From: Megalonaias nervosa
Taxonomy: Eukaryota; Mollusca; Bivalvia; Unionida; Unionidae
NCBI GenBank assembly: GCA_016617855.1
Contig: JAECUM010012872.1
Span: 1-64,000 of the forward strand
Length of the DNA stretch: 64,000 nucleotides
Reading direction: 5' to 3'
The notes under the pieces are model-generated. The model was not told the origin of the DNA. It saw only the letters and a list, made by a program, of their open reading frames with translations, and made no database searches. The stretch's first letter is position 1. Each line of letters opens with the position of its first letter. Below are positions 14,601 to 28,900 of the stretch, one piece after another. A program made the position numbers and the translations under genes.

Positions 14601-17600
14601 TATCATTGGAGAAATACTGTACTGAATATCAGTGAAAAACCTGATTATTTTACAAGCATAAAATATTTTTTTAAAAATCTAAATTTGAGCAAAAACATTG
14701 CATACACTATACATAATAACAATAATAAAATAATTTTCAAAATATTTCAAGTACCGGTGTTACATATAATGCACTAAAAATAATTATTAATTTTTTATCT
14801 ATGATAAGTTTCTTTAAGGATTCCCATCTGATCTTGACATACTTTAAACTTTGGATTATGAGCAAATATATTTTTTGATTAGAAAAAGTTACAGACATTT
14901 ACAATTGGTATGTGGACATCATGACAATAGAACTATCATGTACATATTGATAATGGACAGTATAACAATAAAACTATTATGTACTTATTGATAATGGATG
15001 GTGTGACAATACAACTATCATGTACTTATTGATAATGGACAGTATAACAATAAAACTATTATGTACTTATTGATAATGGACATTATAACCATAAAACTAT
15101 TATGTACTTATTGATAATTCATGGTGTGACAATACAACTATCATGTACTTATTGATAATGGACAGTATAACAATAAAACTATTATGAACTTATTGATAAT
15201 TCATGGTCTGAAAATACTACTATCATGTACTTACTGCTAAACATAACTGAAAAAAGATTAAACTGCTTAAAATTTTAACCTTTCTGATACAAACTTCATC
15301 TAAACTCATAAACCAAATTCCTTTTAACTGCTGACATGCACATGAATATCAGTTTTATGAATGAAGTGTACACAAAAACAGTCACTCATTTTCCCTACTA
15401 TTACTGTCAGTAACATGACTTCTACTGTGCAGTTGACAAATTTTGCATCATGCAAGGTATCACCAGCTAAATAATTAGGAAATTTTATATCCTAAGCCTG
15501 GCTAATAGGATCTGAACTGACATTTTGCAAGGCTCCCATGGGTCCTGGGAAATGACAACATTACTTTGACACTTACAGCAGGATTGAACTTGATTATACA
15601 GATTTGTTAAAGAGAATGCTGCTTACTTCCATTTGCATGTCAAGGGAGTGACAGAGTTATTCACCCTTGTTCAGTTGTAACCAAGAAACCATGAGGAAAG
15701 AGTAGTTCTACCCTCATTTGAGAATACACTAACATGGAATCAGAAAATGACAGTATCGGTTTCCTACTTTTGGATTTGTCAGTAGAATTCTGGTCATTCT
15801 TGGGCAGAAAATTGATAAGTATATAAAAAATCTTTATATTTTCACTCATGAAAATACAAGCTTTCTCATCATGCCATGCGATGCTTGATTGTGTGCACCA
15901 ATTGAAGATATACCTGTTGCAACAAACACATGCACTTTGCAAGACAGAACAAAGAACAACTGCAACATATTCAAGGCAATGAAAATTCAATTTTGCTTAA
16001 GAAATTTGAATCGACACCATTTGCATCTCAATAAAGTTATTTCACCTTACTTCCTTGACCAGAGTGATAAACCCACTGCGATGCATTGCCGAATCACAGA
16101 CTTGCTTTGTTGTCAGAAATGAGACCAAATAGTTAAAAAAATGTCACAAATCTAATTTAATGTGATAGATTAGGTCATCCCAATCCTACCGCTCTCATAT
16201 ATCATTGATATTTATATGAACAGCCTATGAAGTGAGCTAAATTACACAATGGATGTTGTGTTGTGCTGAAGAGAGAGTTTAATCTTCTGAACTTTGATTC
16301 TAGAGCAAGCATACTATATATTAAAAAGAAAATTTTCTTTTCCTGCATAAATAAAAGATATATAGTATCAAAAATGATATATTTTGACGTGCTTGGCCAC
16401 ACATTAAAATATGATCTTTGTACCAAATGATAAAATATATCTGGTATTAATGTAGGAAAAGTGAATATCTTCTACATACTTACCCATAAAGTACTGAAAA
16501 CACTGATGACTTGTGGTATTAAAGTGACAAGACTATACACAGAATCAGAAGAAAGAACTTAACTCGAGAGAGACTGCTATTCAATATCTTTGTTATCATC
16601 TTAAACAGGCTGCTATTCAGTAGCTTTGTTACCGTCTTAAACAACAACAAAAAAATTCCTCTAAAAATCTTGAACATTTTATACTAGTTTTTCTTGTAGA
16701 AACACACACCCCCACACCCACACCCACACACACACACGTTTGCTTGCTTACCCAAAAGTCTAATGTGTGATTATTTTTAATGCATACTCCTTATCCTGAT
16801 TTTACATTATCAAGACCATCACTTTCAACTACACAGAAAACCAGTCTACCTAATAAAAATCTGCTTTCTGATAGAAAAGAATTTAAAAAGCATCTTTTGT
16901 ACAGAATGTGTTTGAAATCATAATGTTGCTATACCAACCTCAACCTTGCCTTCTGGGTCTTGAAGATGTATTCTGGACAGCTGGACACACTCCATGTTTC
17001 CACTGGCTATCCATAAATAAATTTCATTCACACTACACTCCTGTCCATAGAGGATAAAATTACAATATAAACAGAAAAGATTACAATATAAATAGATGAG
17101 ATTATATACAATACTTGAAATGTATTATTTTATCTAGACACTTAGAATTTTGTAAAATGGGGATCTTTTCTTACTGGAGTAATACCAATTTATGAAATGG
17201 AGATCTTTCTTACTGGAGTAATACAAATTTCATGAAAGAAAGAAGAACTAAAATGACAGGTTGCATATAAGCCAATCTAACACAAGATTAAAGTGAACAG
17301 TACATTACTTGCCAGCTATCTATTTAATAATAGAGACGCCAGTAGGGTATGGTAGATTCTCAAGATTATTGACCAAAGGGTCTCAGTGTTCTTGACCTTC
17401 AATAAAAGTATGCAAATACTGACCAAAACTTACTGTGCAGAAACTATGACCTTTGACCTTTAGAACCTAAAATCTATAGGTTTCCTTCTTACCTAGGAGA
17501 AAGTCATCATTGTTTGGCCAAGGAACAAAAGTTTGGCCAGCACAAAAGTTATTGTACAGAAAAAAAACATTTTTTTTAGTAACAATGACCTTGACCCTGG

Positions 17601-20600
17601 ATCTTTTGACCCAAAATCTATAAGCCTCTTCCTTACCATAAGTGCAAGTTTTGCACAAACTTTGGTCAAAGTATGTGGTCTAGAACTGGCTTCTTATTTA
17701 AAAACCAGTTTTCTTCTTTCAATTAGAGTGATCTTGCCATTTCATTCTTAAATCAATAAAAAAAATTCTTGTCCAAAGTGTAAGCCATCGACAACTATTT
17801 TGTGAAAATATACGGTCAAGATCTGAATTTGTTGTGCAGAAACCATATTTTATTTTTTTTGCCACAGTTACATTGACCTTTCAGCTTTTTACTCCAGAAT
17901 CAATAAGCTTCTACCCTGCTCCAAGTAACCAGAATGTTTAGTTCAGGTCTGAAGTTATTGTGCAGAAAGCATTTATCTTTCTGTCACAGTGATCTTGACC
18001 TTGACCTTCACTCTTTTGATCCCAATACTGTTAGCCTCATCCTTACTCCAAGTGAACACCATCAATAAAGTGTGTTCCAGGTCTGTGATGTACAACTGAT
18101 GCTATTATGCATAAAAACCTAAGATGGGTGCATTTTGTAGTTTGGGCAATTCATTGGTGGATGTGTATACAAGTCTGTGGACAGCTTCAGCTGCAGTGTC
18201 TGCAGTATATTTAGCTCAGTAACCCCTTATCTGAAATTCATATTTTGGAATATATAATTATATACATCCCTTCTCTCAATATCATTCCTGTCCCTGGGTT
18301 GTGCCCATGGTATCAAGATGTATAGCGGTGACATATTTTGATTAAAATTTTGGTTGAAGTTCTTTCCAGCATTTGTAGCCCAGTAATCCCTTATCCAATC
18401 CATTTTATGTTTAGAATATATCATCATATACTCCTCTTCTGTCAGTACCACTCCTGACCCTGGGTGGGATGATACTTAAAAAATTATAATGGAGAATACA
18501 TTTTGTTCACTTTTTGGTAAAAGTTTCTTTCATCACTTATATTCCCATAACAGCTTTACCAATTCACTTCATGTTTGGAATATAACATCATCACATGTAT
18601 CCTTTCTCCCAATACCACTCTTGCCCCTGTATCCTCACACACCCTTTCTCCCAATACCACTCGTGCCCCTGGATCCTCACACACACCCTTTTTCCCAATA
18701 CCACTCTTGCCCCTGGATCCTCTTGCGACCTTTCTCACCACTCTTGCCCCTGTATCCTCACACACCCTTTTTTCCCAATACCACTCTTGCCCCTGGATCT
18801 TCTTGCGACCTTTCTCACCACTCTTGCCCCTGGATACTCATGCACCCCTTTTCCCAATACCAATCTTGCCCCTGGATAATTACACACACTTTTTCCCAAT
18901 ACAACTCTTGCCCCTAGATCTTTACACAACCTTTCTCACAATACCACTCTTGTTTCTGGATCATGATAGAGTCATGGTTTCTCAGTAGACAGCATGTCAG
19001 ATTCATGATTGAAAGGGTGTGGTTTGAATCTTACCATTACATCAGCCTTGATCAGCTGCCATGGTGGCCAGGGCAAGGCACTTTACTCCTGTTGCTTTGG
19101 TACTAAAACACCAGCATGTGTTGCTCTGCTGCAAACACCAAACCATCACCCCTGGGTTTTGCAACAGGCTGGAATCATGAATAATACTGGGGAGACACTT
19201 TTGGTGACATTTTTGGGTAACACTTGTAGCTCAATAATCCCTTACCAAATTCACTTCATATCTGGAATATAATACCATCAAGCTCTCACTTTCTCTCAGA
19301 ACAACTCTTGCCATTAGGTTCTTCCATTGTGTGGAGCCATGGAGTCAGCCATCAAAATAGAAGCACATTTTGGTAAATGGTTTTGGCTGAAGTTGTTTAT
19401 ATCACATGTAACGAAGTAATCCTCTCCTCAGTACATGGCATATAATATCATTCAATAATCCCCTACACACACTACTAATCTTACTCTTATAATGGGGTCA
19501 TATGGGTAAATAATTATAATGGGGTCATAGGGTAATACACCACTCCCTTGATAACTCGCACCCGGATAACTCGCGAACCCGCTTATAATGCGGTGTCCGG
19601 CATGGCTCCCAATTTTTTTTCCAAAGAAAATATATTTTAAAATGTGCTTAACGTGAAAAAAATCGCGATAAGAACTGGTAAATTGGTAAATTGAACCTTG
19701 ATACATAGCTCATTTTATCATCGAAAATGGTGATTATTGCCTGTAAAGATAGAATCCATATTGTGAAATTTGCAAGTTCTAATAAGATATCACATATTAT
19801 GTTTGGGTTTTTTTTGAGAGAAATAGTTGTCAATACACTGTAAATAAACAGTCTGGTGAAACAGCGATCAACAAAAAATTCTGGTAAATGCTAACAGGTG
19901 GCAACAGAGAATGAAATAAACACCAATTAAATGTCTTGCTATGTGAAATTCTCGTTCTAATCCTTTAATTTCGCTTCAATGTAAACACTATAATCGCAAT
20001 ATATTCTCTTCTATGAAAACATGAAAAGAGTCAATCGACCATCACATCGAAACCCGTGAGTACTTCTGTGAGAACCTAATTACATGCCAGCTTTGTTTTG
20101 ATCAACAACTTGGGGAAGTGTTTGTTGCATTAAAAAAATCAATTAAAAGAGACCTGTGTTGTTTTATCACTTTGAATATGTCTTTTGTATCAAATCAAGC
20201 AAGGGAAGTACAATTAAAAAAAAATTCAAAGGCATGCCAATAGCAGCATAAGTTCTTGTGGTCATTACCGTTCTCAAAATTCATTTTATTTGACCAATCG
20301 AAAATGGTTTCACATTTTTATGTACTTAACATCATTAAAGTATATAATATCAGTAATGTAGCCTAATCATTTGTAAATGTGACCATGGAGAGCAAAGGAA
20401 GTAAGCGAAAGGTGTTCTCAGTGACTGAAAAGCTGTGCATCATAGATAGGGGTCACAATGGCGAAGCGAGATCCAACGTTTGCAATGAACTAAAAAATTG
20501 CTGAGTTGACATTTAGAGGTTGGCTTAAGGATAAGCAGAAACTTCAGGATTATTTACATGATGTTGATTCAGATGATGGGATCAAATGAAAACGAGCACG

Positions 20601-23600
20601 GACTGCAAACGATACTGAATTAGATGATGCTGTGTACGCATGGTTCACACAGCAACGTGAACAAGGTGTTCCCATCTCTGGAACAATTCTCAAGGCCCAA
20701 ACAGAAAAAATGGCAAAATATATGGAGAATGAATCTCATTTTAGGGCAAGCCATGGATGGCTTTGGAGATTCCAGTGCTGACATAGAATTAAACAAAATT
20801 CATTGTAGGGAGAGATATGCTCAGTGAATCAGGAAGCCGCATGTAATTATCCATACCAGCTCAGAGAGATAATCATCCATGAACAATACACAGAGGCGGC
20901 AGAGAAATCAAAGAGTAACACAAAAAAATTAACAGATGTTTTCAAAATGTGAAGTGATATTTATCAAACGTGTCACAAACTGCAAGTATTATCGTGTTCT
21001 AATTTATGTTGTTTTAAATCTGTAGACCCATTAAATTCATGCTGGTAATGGTTAACCCTTGTGAATTTATTTTTTTTTTTTCATTTTACTTCTACCGCAA
21101 TCAAATCTACCTATCGTTCGATTGACATTGTTTTTTCGAAATGAGTGTCGATCTTTTGTATAAAAAAACGTCTACTTTGGATCAAACAATAAAACTAGAA
21201 TTTATCCAATTCAACACAAAAATTAGTGACGTAGTACACAATGTACATGTGTTAAGCGAACGGAAACCATGTGGAATAATATTTTGATGATCTCCTCAAT
21301 ATACTGTAAGTTATCCTGAAATTAATGTTACTCTGTGAGGAAAAAAGTAAACAAAGTACACCGCTATGAAGAGATATTTATTCACAGTTAATCTTAGCAC
21401 GATTATTAATTGAGTATTCAACACTGTAACATGCCAACCCCCCCACCCCCCTTTTGCCTCTACGTCGATCCCTTTGTTAGTTTTGTTGTTTGTTATAGGT
21501 CCCTCGATAACTTGTGCTCTAACTTATAATAAGGTCGATGTTTTTGGACCCTGTTGTGCGCGAGTTATCGAGGGAGTGGTGTAATTATAATGGGGTCATA
21601 GGGTGAATAATTATAATGGAGTCATATGGGTAAATAATTATAATGGGGTCATATGGGTAAATAATTATAATGGGGTCATATGGGTAAATAATTATAATGG
21701 GGTCATAGGGTAAATAATTATAATGGGGTCATATGGGTAAATAATTATAATGGGGTCATATGGGTAAATACTTATAATGGGGTCATAGGGTAATAATTAT
21801 AATGGGGTCATAGGGTAAATAATTATAATGGGGTCATAGGGTTAATAATTATAATGGTGACATAATTTGGTTTGTTGAATCACATATATTTTCATAAACT
21901 CTTCTACAATTCACTTCAATTTTGAAATATATCACATCACATACACCCCATCTCTCAACACCATTCTTGTCTTTGGGTTCCACAACTAGCTAAGGTTTGG
22001 GTGTCTTGATACCACTCCAATACCTCTCCTGTCCCTGCATTCCACAGTCTAGCTGAGGTTTGGGCTCTCAGTACCAGTCCTGTCCCTGGGTTGCACACCT
22101 AGCAGAGGTTTGGGGTCTCAGTGCCACAACTTTCTCTGCGTTCCACACCAAGCTGAGATTTTGGGGTTTCAGTACCACTCCTGTCCCTGGATTCCACACC
22201 TAGCTAATGTTTGGAGGTCTCAATGCCACTCCTGCTCCTGAGTTCTGCACCTAGCTGTGGTTTGGAGCTCTGAATACCACCCCTGTCCCTGGGTTACACA
22301 CTTAACCGAGGGTTGTGGGGTTTCACATGGTCATGTGATATGAGGAAAATGATGTATATGTCACATGATCAATATTAGTCACTGATGAAGGCAGTGAGAT
22401 ATTGCTGAAAAATTTTGAAATCTTAAGATATACACTGTGTATGGGAAATTACTAATGATCATGAATTATCCAGAGCAAGGAAGCAACCTTTTCATTTGTA
22501 TATTTAAAATGTTTTTTAAAATATTCATGACAAAAAAAACCTACTTGTTTTAATAGGAAAAAATACTGCTGTTTTCTGTTAATTGCTTTAAAGCACTATC
22601 GTTAAACTGAATATGTAAGAGAAAACTTGTAGCAAATGGTATTGAAATTAAATCTTGAATGATACAAAAGCTAAATACTCTAAACCATGGGCAATTACAA
22701 CAAAAATATGTTTTGAGGATATGGATTCCTTTCATATGGTCTAAGTGTAAGCTTGTTTATAACTTTATTCTTAAATAATTGAAAAAATAAACTGCATTAT
22801 ATGATTTCTGTAAGAGCAAACCTTTATTGACTGATCTGACATCATGTGATATGTGATAAACCTACATATCAAATGGTTTATTATGCCTTAGTGCAATATT
22901 CCCATAACACACAGATATCACAGTGATATATTCCCATAACACACAGATATCACAGTGATATATTCCCATAACACACAGATATCACAGTGCAATATTCCCA
23001 TAACACACAGATATCACAGTGCAATATTCCCATAACACACAGATATCACAGTGATATATTCCCATAACACACAGATATCACAGTGCAATATTCCCATAAC
23101 ACACAGATATCACAGTGATATATTCCTATAACACACAGATATCACAGTGATATATTGCCATAATATAAAGTATGTTCTGTCACAAAGCCATATTTGAGGG
23201 ATCATGCAGCTACAATGGTATTTTGATATGCAAAACAAATTTGATTACATTCACCCATTAAATAATGAAATAAATTAATCATAGACCTTTTTATTTAGAT
23301 TAAATATGGAGCTTTATGAACCAGAAAACCTAACGTAGGTCAATGAAATTTACTGAATAGTGCTACATATGCTTGAACAGGCAGGTGAAAGAATAAAGTG
23401 ACCCTTTTAGTAGAAGAAATGGCAGAACCTAACAAACCCGTAATAGGAAACCAATTGCCATAGGTGGAAAGTTCTGTACCTTTGTACACGCCAAAATTCT
23501 GCAATCACACTTGAGACCGTAGAGTACAAAGCAAGTTACAAGTGCATCATCCAAGACTTGTAACATACATTCCTTTAATTCCCATACACATGTATTATCC

Positions 23601-25419
23601 AGGACTTGTAACATACATGCCTTTCATTGCATACACATGTATAATCCAGGATTTGTAACACACATGCCTTTAATTGCATACACATGTATTATCCAGGACT
23701 TGTAACATACATGCCTTTAATTGCATACACATGTATAATCCAGGACTTGTAACACACATGCCTTTAATTGCATACACATGTATTATCCAGGACTTGTAAC
23801 ATACATGCCTTTAATTGCATACACATGTATAATCCAGGACTTGTAACATACATGCCTTTAATTGCATACACATGTATAATCCAGGACTTGTAACATACAT
23901 GCCTTTAATTGCATACACATGTATTATCCAGGACTTGTAACATACATGCCTTTAATTGCATACACATGTATTATCCAGGACTTGTAACATACATGCCTTT
24001 AATTCCCATACACATGTATTATCCAGGACTTTTAACATACATGCTTTTAATATCATACATATGTACTATCCAGGACTTGTAACATACATGCCTTTAATTG
24101 CATACACATGTATTATCCAGGACTTGTAACATACATACTTTAATTCCCATACACATGTATTATCCAGGACTACTAACATACATGCCTTTAATTCCCATAC
24201 ACATGTATAATGCAGGAATTGTAACATACATGCCTTTAATTCCCATACACATGTATTATCCAGGACTTTTAACATACATGCTTTTAATATCATACATATG
24301 TACTATCCAGGACTTGTAACATACATGCCTTTAATTGCATACACATGTATTATCCAGGACTTGTAACATACATACCTTTAATTCCCATACACATGTATTA
24401 TCCAGGACTACTAACATACATGCCTTTAATTCCCATACACATGTATAATCCAGGAATTGTAACATACATGCCTTTAATTCCCATACACATGTATTATCCA
24501 GGACTTGTAACATACATGCCTTTAATTGCATACACATGTATTATCCAGGACTTGTAACATACATGCCTTTAATTCCCATACACATGTATTATCCAGGACT
24601 TGTAACATACATGCTTTTAATTACATACATATGTACTATCCAGGACTTGTAACATACATGCCTTTAATTGCATACACATGTATTATCCAGGACTTGTAAC
24701 ATACATACCTTTAATTCCCATACACATGTATTATCCAGGACTACTAACATACATGCCTTTAATTCCCATACACATGTATAATGCAGGAATTGTAACATAC
24801 ATGCCTTTAATTCCCATACACATGTATTATCCAGGACTTGTAACATACATGCCTTTAATTGCATACACAGGTATTATCCAGGACTTGTAACATACATGCC
24901 TTTAATTCCCATACACATGTATTATCCAGGACTTGTAACATACATGCCTTTAATTCCCACACACATGTATTATCCAGGACTTGTAACATACATGCCTTTA
25001 ATTCCCATACACATGTATAATCCAGGACTTGTAACATACATGCCTTTAATTGCATATACATGTATCATCCAGGACTTGTAATATACATGCCTTTAATTGC
25101 ATACACATGTATAATCCAGGACTTGCAACACACATGCCTTTAATTGCATACATATATATCATCCAGGACTTGTAACATACAGGTCTTTAATTGCATACAC
25201 ACGTATCATCCAGGACTTGTAACCATACATGCCTTTAAATGCAAACACATGTATCATCCAGGACTTGTAATATACATGCTTTTAATTGCATACACATGTA
25301 TTATCCAGGACATGCAATACACTTGCCTTTAACTGCATACATATTTATTATCCAGGACTTGTAACATACACGCCTTTAATTGCATACATCTGTATCATCT
25401 AGGACTTATAATATATATA

Positions 25420-25464
<45 letters not shown>

Positions 25465-25916
25465 TTTGGATTTTTAATGTAGCGTTAACAATTTTTCAGT
25501 CATATCGCTACGATGTCTGCAGTGTGGCAGTTTATAGTGATGTCTAGCACTGGGGCATCATGCTGCAGACATGTAGCATGATGTCCCACCCAGTCACATT
25601 ATCCTGACACCAGGCTGACCAGTCCTAACTCTAACCTCTTAATGCTGAACGCCAAGCGAGGCAGCTGTTAGTACCATTTTTGTAAGTCTTTGGTATGACT
25701 TGGCCGGGGATTGAACCCATGACCTCCCGCATCCGAGGCGGATGCTCTGACCACTAGGCCACAGGAACAGTTATATATACCTTTAGTTGCAATCATACAT
25801 GCTTTTAATTTCATAAATATATGTCCTTAATTGCATGTATATATGTCTTTAATTGCAATACATGCTTTTAATTTCATAAACATATGTCCTTAATTGCATG
25901 TATACATGTCTTTAAC

Positions 25917-25963
<47 letters not shown>

Positions 25964-28900
25964 CTTTAATTACAAATATACAAGCCTTTAATGGTATACA
26001 TACATGCCTTTAGTTGCATACATAAATAAATACCTTTACTGCATACATACATGCCTTGAATTGCTTATATGTCTTTATTTGCATACACACATGCCTTTAA
26101 TTGCATACATACATGCCATTAATTGCATGTGTATAAGCCTTTAACTGTATACACACATGCCTTTAATTGCATACATACATGCCTTTATTGCATACACACA
26201 TGCCTTTAATTGCATACATACATGCCTTTAATTATAAGTATACATGCCATTAATTGCATGTGTAAAAGCCTTTAACTGTATACAAGCATGCCTTTAATTG
26301 CAGGTGTACATTCCTTTAAAAGCATACATACAGGCTTTTAAATGCATACACACATACCTTTAATTGCATACAAACATGCCTTTAAATGCATATGTACATG
26401 CCTTTACTTGCATATATACATGCCTTTAATTGCATACACACATGAATTTAGCTTCTCGTGGGTCAGTGGTTCTTTCCGCGGATTTCCCGGTTTCTTCCTC
26501 CACCATTAATACTGGCCGCCATGTATAGCCTATCGTGTGCTGAAAAATGGCGTTAAGCCCCACAACAACAACAACAACAACAACAACAACATGAATTTAG
26601 CTGCATATGTACATGACTTTAATTGCATACACACATCATGCCTTTAATTGCATATATACATGCCTTTAATTGCAAACACACATGATCTTAATTGCATATT
26701 TAAATTTCTTTAATTACATACATACAGACCTTTCATTGCATACACACATGCCTATAACTGAATAAACACATGCCTATAAATGCATATGTACATGCCTTTA
26801 TTTGCAAATGTACATGCCTTTAATGGCATACACACATGATTTAACTGCATATGCACATGACCTTAATTGCATACACACATGCCTTTAATTGCATATGCAT
26901 GCATTTTAAGAATGTTTTTATTCTTACTGTGAGTCTGCACAATGTTTATAAAAAAGTCAATGTGTTGCTGAAACTATGCTTGTAAAAACAAACCTGTACT
27001 GCTACACATTCAACCGTGGTCTCAGAAGAAACTCGCAAAACTCTTTTAATGCTCAGAACTTCTGGGGAACTTAGTTGCTTCCAGATGTCATGAGACTGGA
27101 ATAAAAAGATTTAGACATTAAATATTTTTCATTTATGAGCGTCCAATGAGATCAGTGTTGAACCAAATATCTCATTACTATATTTGCTCGGCAATAAGTT
27201 GATTCATTTTTACCATGAAGTCTGGACGTCATATTATAATTTGAATTGACTTATATATAATGTCCTTCAAATCGTTTTAACATATGTCATGTAAACTTTT
27301 GTATATAAAAAATAAATATTTTTTCCAAAGTACAAAAAATAATGTGTATGAAAATAATTATCATTTTGTGATCATGTATGAAAAAATATAGGACCTGACA
27401 CTAAGCTGAATTTTAAAACATTTATATGATAATCACTATTAATGTGATGGCAGAATATAAACACTGGATATTCATGACTTACTGTGATGGCTGATCATAA
27501 ACACTCAATACATCATGACATAATGTGATGGCAGAATATAAACGCTGGATATTCATGACTTACTGTGATGGCTGATCATAAATAAAAATGAATAATGGAG
27601 TTCACAGTCATGTGTTTGCTATATATGGCCAAATATTGCATAATTCCCATAGAAGACCATACCGGTCAACTCTCATGCAGGGAGAGAAAAATACTCCCAA
27701 TTTTTGTTATCGTTCCACACCTACCTCCCAATTTCATAATGTCTCCTGATTTTTGCAAAGAACTTCCAATTAATACATTATGTCTTTCGATTTTCATTTC
27801 TCTTTAAAAAAATCCTACATAAATAGATACATCATATTCAATCCACAGAAGTAAGGTTCTACTTTATCACCTGTGAGTATTGTGGTGACAAAATAATTAT
27901 TATCACACTACAAAGAATTTTTTCTTCAGTAAATAGAATGTTAAGTTCAAGCATGAGTCACATAATTTATTTTTTTTAACCTTACAACAATTCTAAAATC
28001 AGAAAATAAACCAAAACAAAAATCTAACCATAATAGTAAAATTGTCAGTTTCAATCCCAAGAATGATAACTATGAATGCTGTAGATATCTCCATTCCCAC
28101 CAAAGAAACTTACAGGAGTGAACACATGGCATTACTGTACCGTATTTACAAATGTTAATCACCATCATTAAATTCAAGGAAGGAATGAAGAAATATACCA
28201 TGTAGTTTATGTGCCCTAAAAATTCTTATTCAGGCTAAATATGTTATTTAGTAAACAATGTTGAAAATAAGGAAAAAAGGTGGGATATAAAACATAGAGA
28301 TTGATATGTATAGATGCCAGTCCTGCGTAGACCACTGGCTACCTGAAAAGATGGTACTAGGTGTACCCCCAGCCATCTGTACTTGCATCCATACAAACCA
28401 CGACCTCTGGTGGTTTAATTTGCAGAGGTATGCCAGCTATGAGCCAGCTCAGACCTCAGGGACCTGCACATTAACATAAATTAAACAATACAGCCCAAAC
28501 ATATTAGTGAAGTCACATAGACTACCCGTGCAAGTACCTAAGTATAATTAAATGTGTAAAGACTATAAATAGTTTTTAGACACCAGTGCAACCTTGTTCC
28601 ATGGTCATTTTTTATTAAGTCTCAGTTAATAACAGGTACAAAATCCAAATCTTTTCATGGAGTAGGCCTGCACTCATATCTAAATTTTAAGTTTGAAGTT
28701 GCAGCACCTGAGCATATATTCTACAATTTTCAAAATATCAACCATGTTTGATGGTTGTTTTTTTTGGGATGAAATAGAAATCTATAAAAATAAGATAATT
28801 GTGAAACAGTTTGATTTGTATACTGAATGCCACATAAACACAAAATTCATAAATATTTATTTGTCATATTATGCCCCTTTTAGATTTCATATACAAAACT

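Larger units (their letters stand above)
18200..19480. repeat. Degenerate parent repeat (TGTAGCCCAGTAATCCCTTA family) with local expansions
   Basis: Blocks of the form TGTAGC(C/T)CA(G/A)TAATCCCTTA, CACTTCAT(G)TTTGGAATATA and ACCACTC(C)TG(T/C)CCCTGG recur near 18220, 18375, 18560, 19225 and 19400, and again near 21890. They are spaced irregularly because parts of the unit have expanded into arrays of their own. Confidence 0.6.

Noticed and set aside
15661..15990. 109-codon minus frame and the overlapping 77-codon plus frame
   Set aside because: Falls largely in a dispersed repeat whose other copy does not keep the frame; no recognisable domain.
18489..18988. Three overlapping plus frames of 94-142 codons rich in Pro, Leu and His, and minus frames
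   Set aside because: All arise from the 42-bp array with few stop codons; not a proline-rich protein.
20624..20827. 67-codon plus frame
   Set aside because: Out-of-frame reading of the Tigger transposase remnant; the homologous frame is a different one.
23429..25332. Many open frames on both strands with repeated peptides ([32 protein letters not shown] types)
   Set aside because: They are translations of the 47-bp minisatellite. No start context, no homology, present on both strands at once.
25700..25771. tRNA gene on the minus strand
   Set aside because: A and B boxes are present but the acceptor stem does not close and the same head occurs on SINE bodies at 42 and 51 kb.
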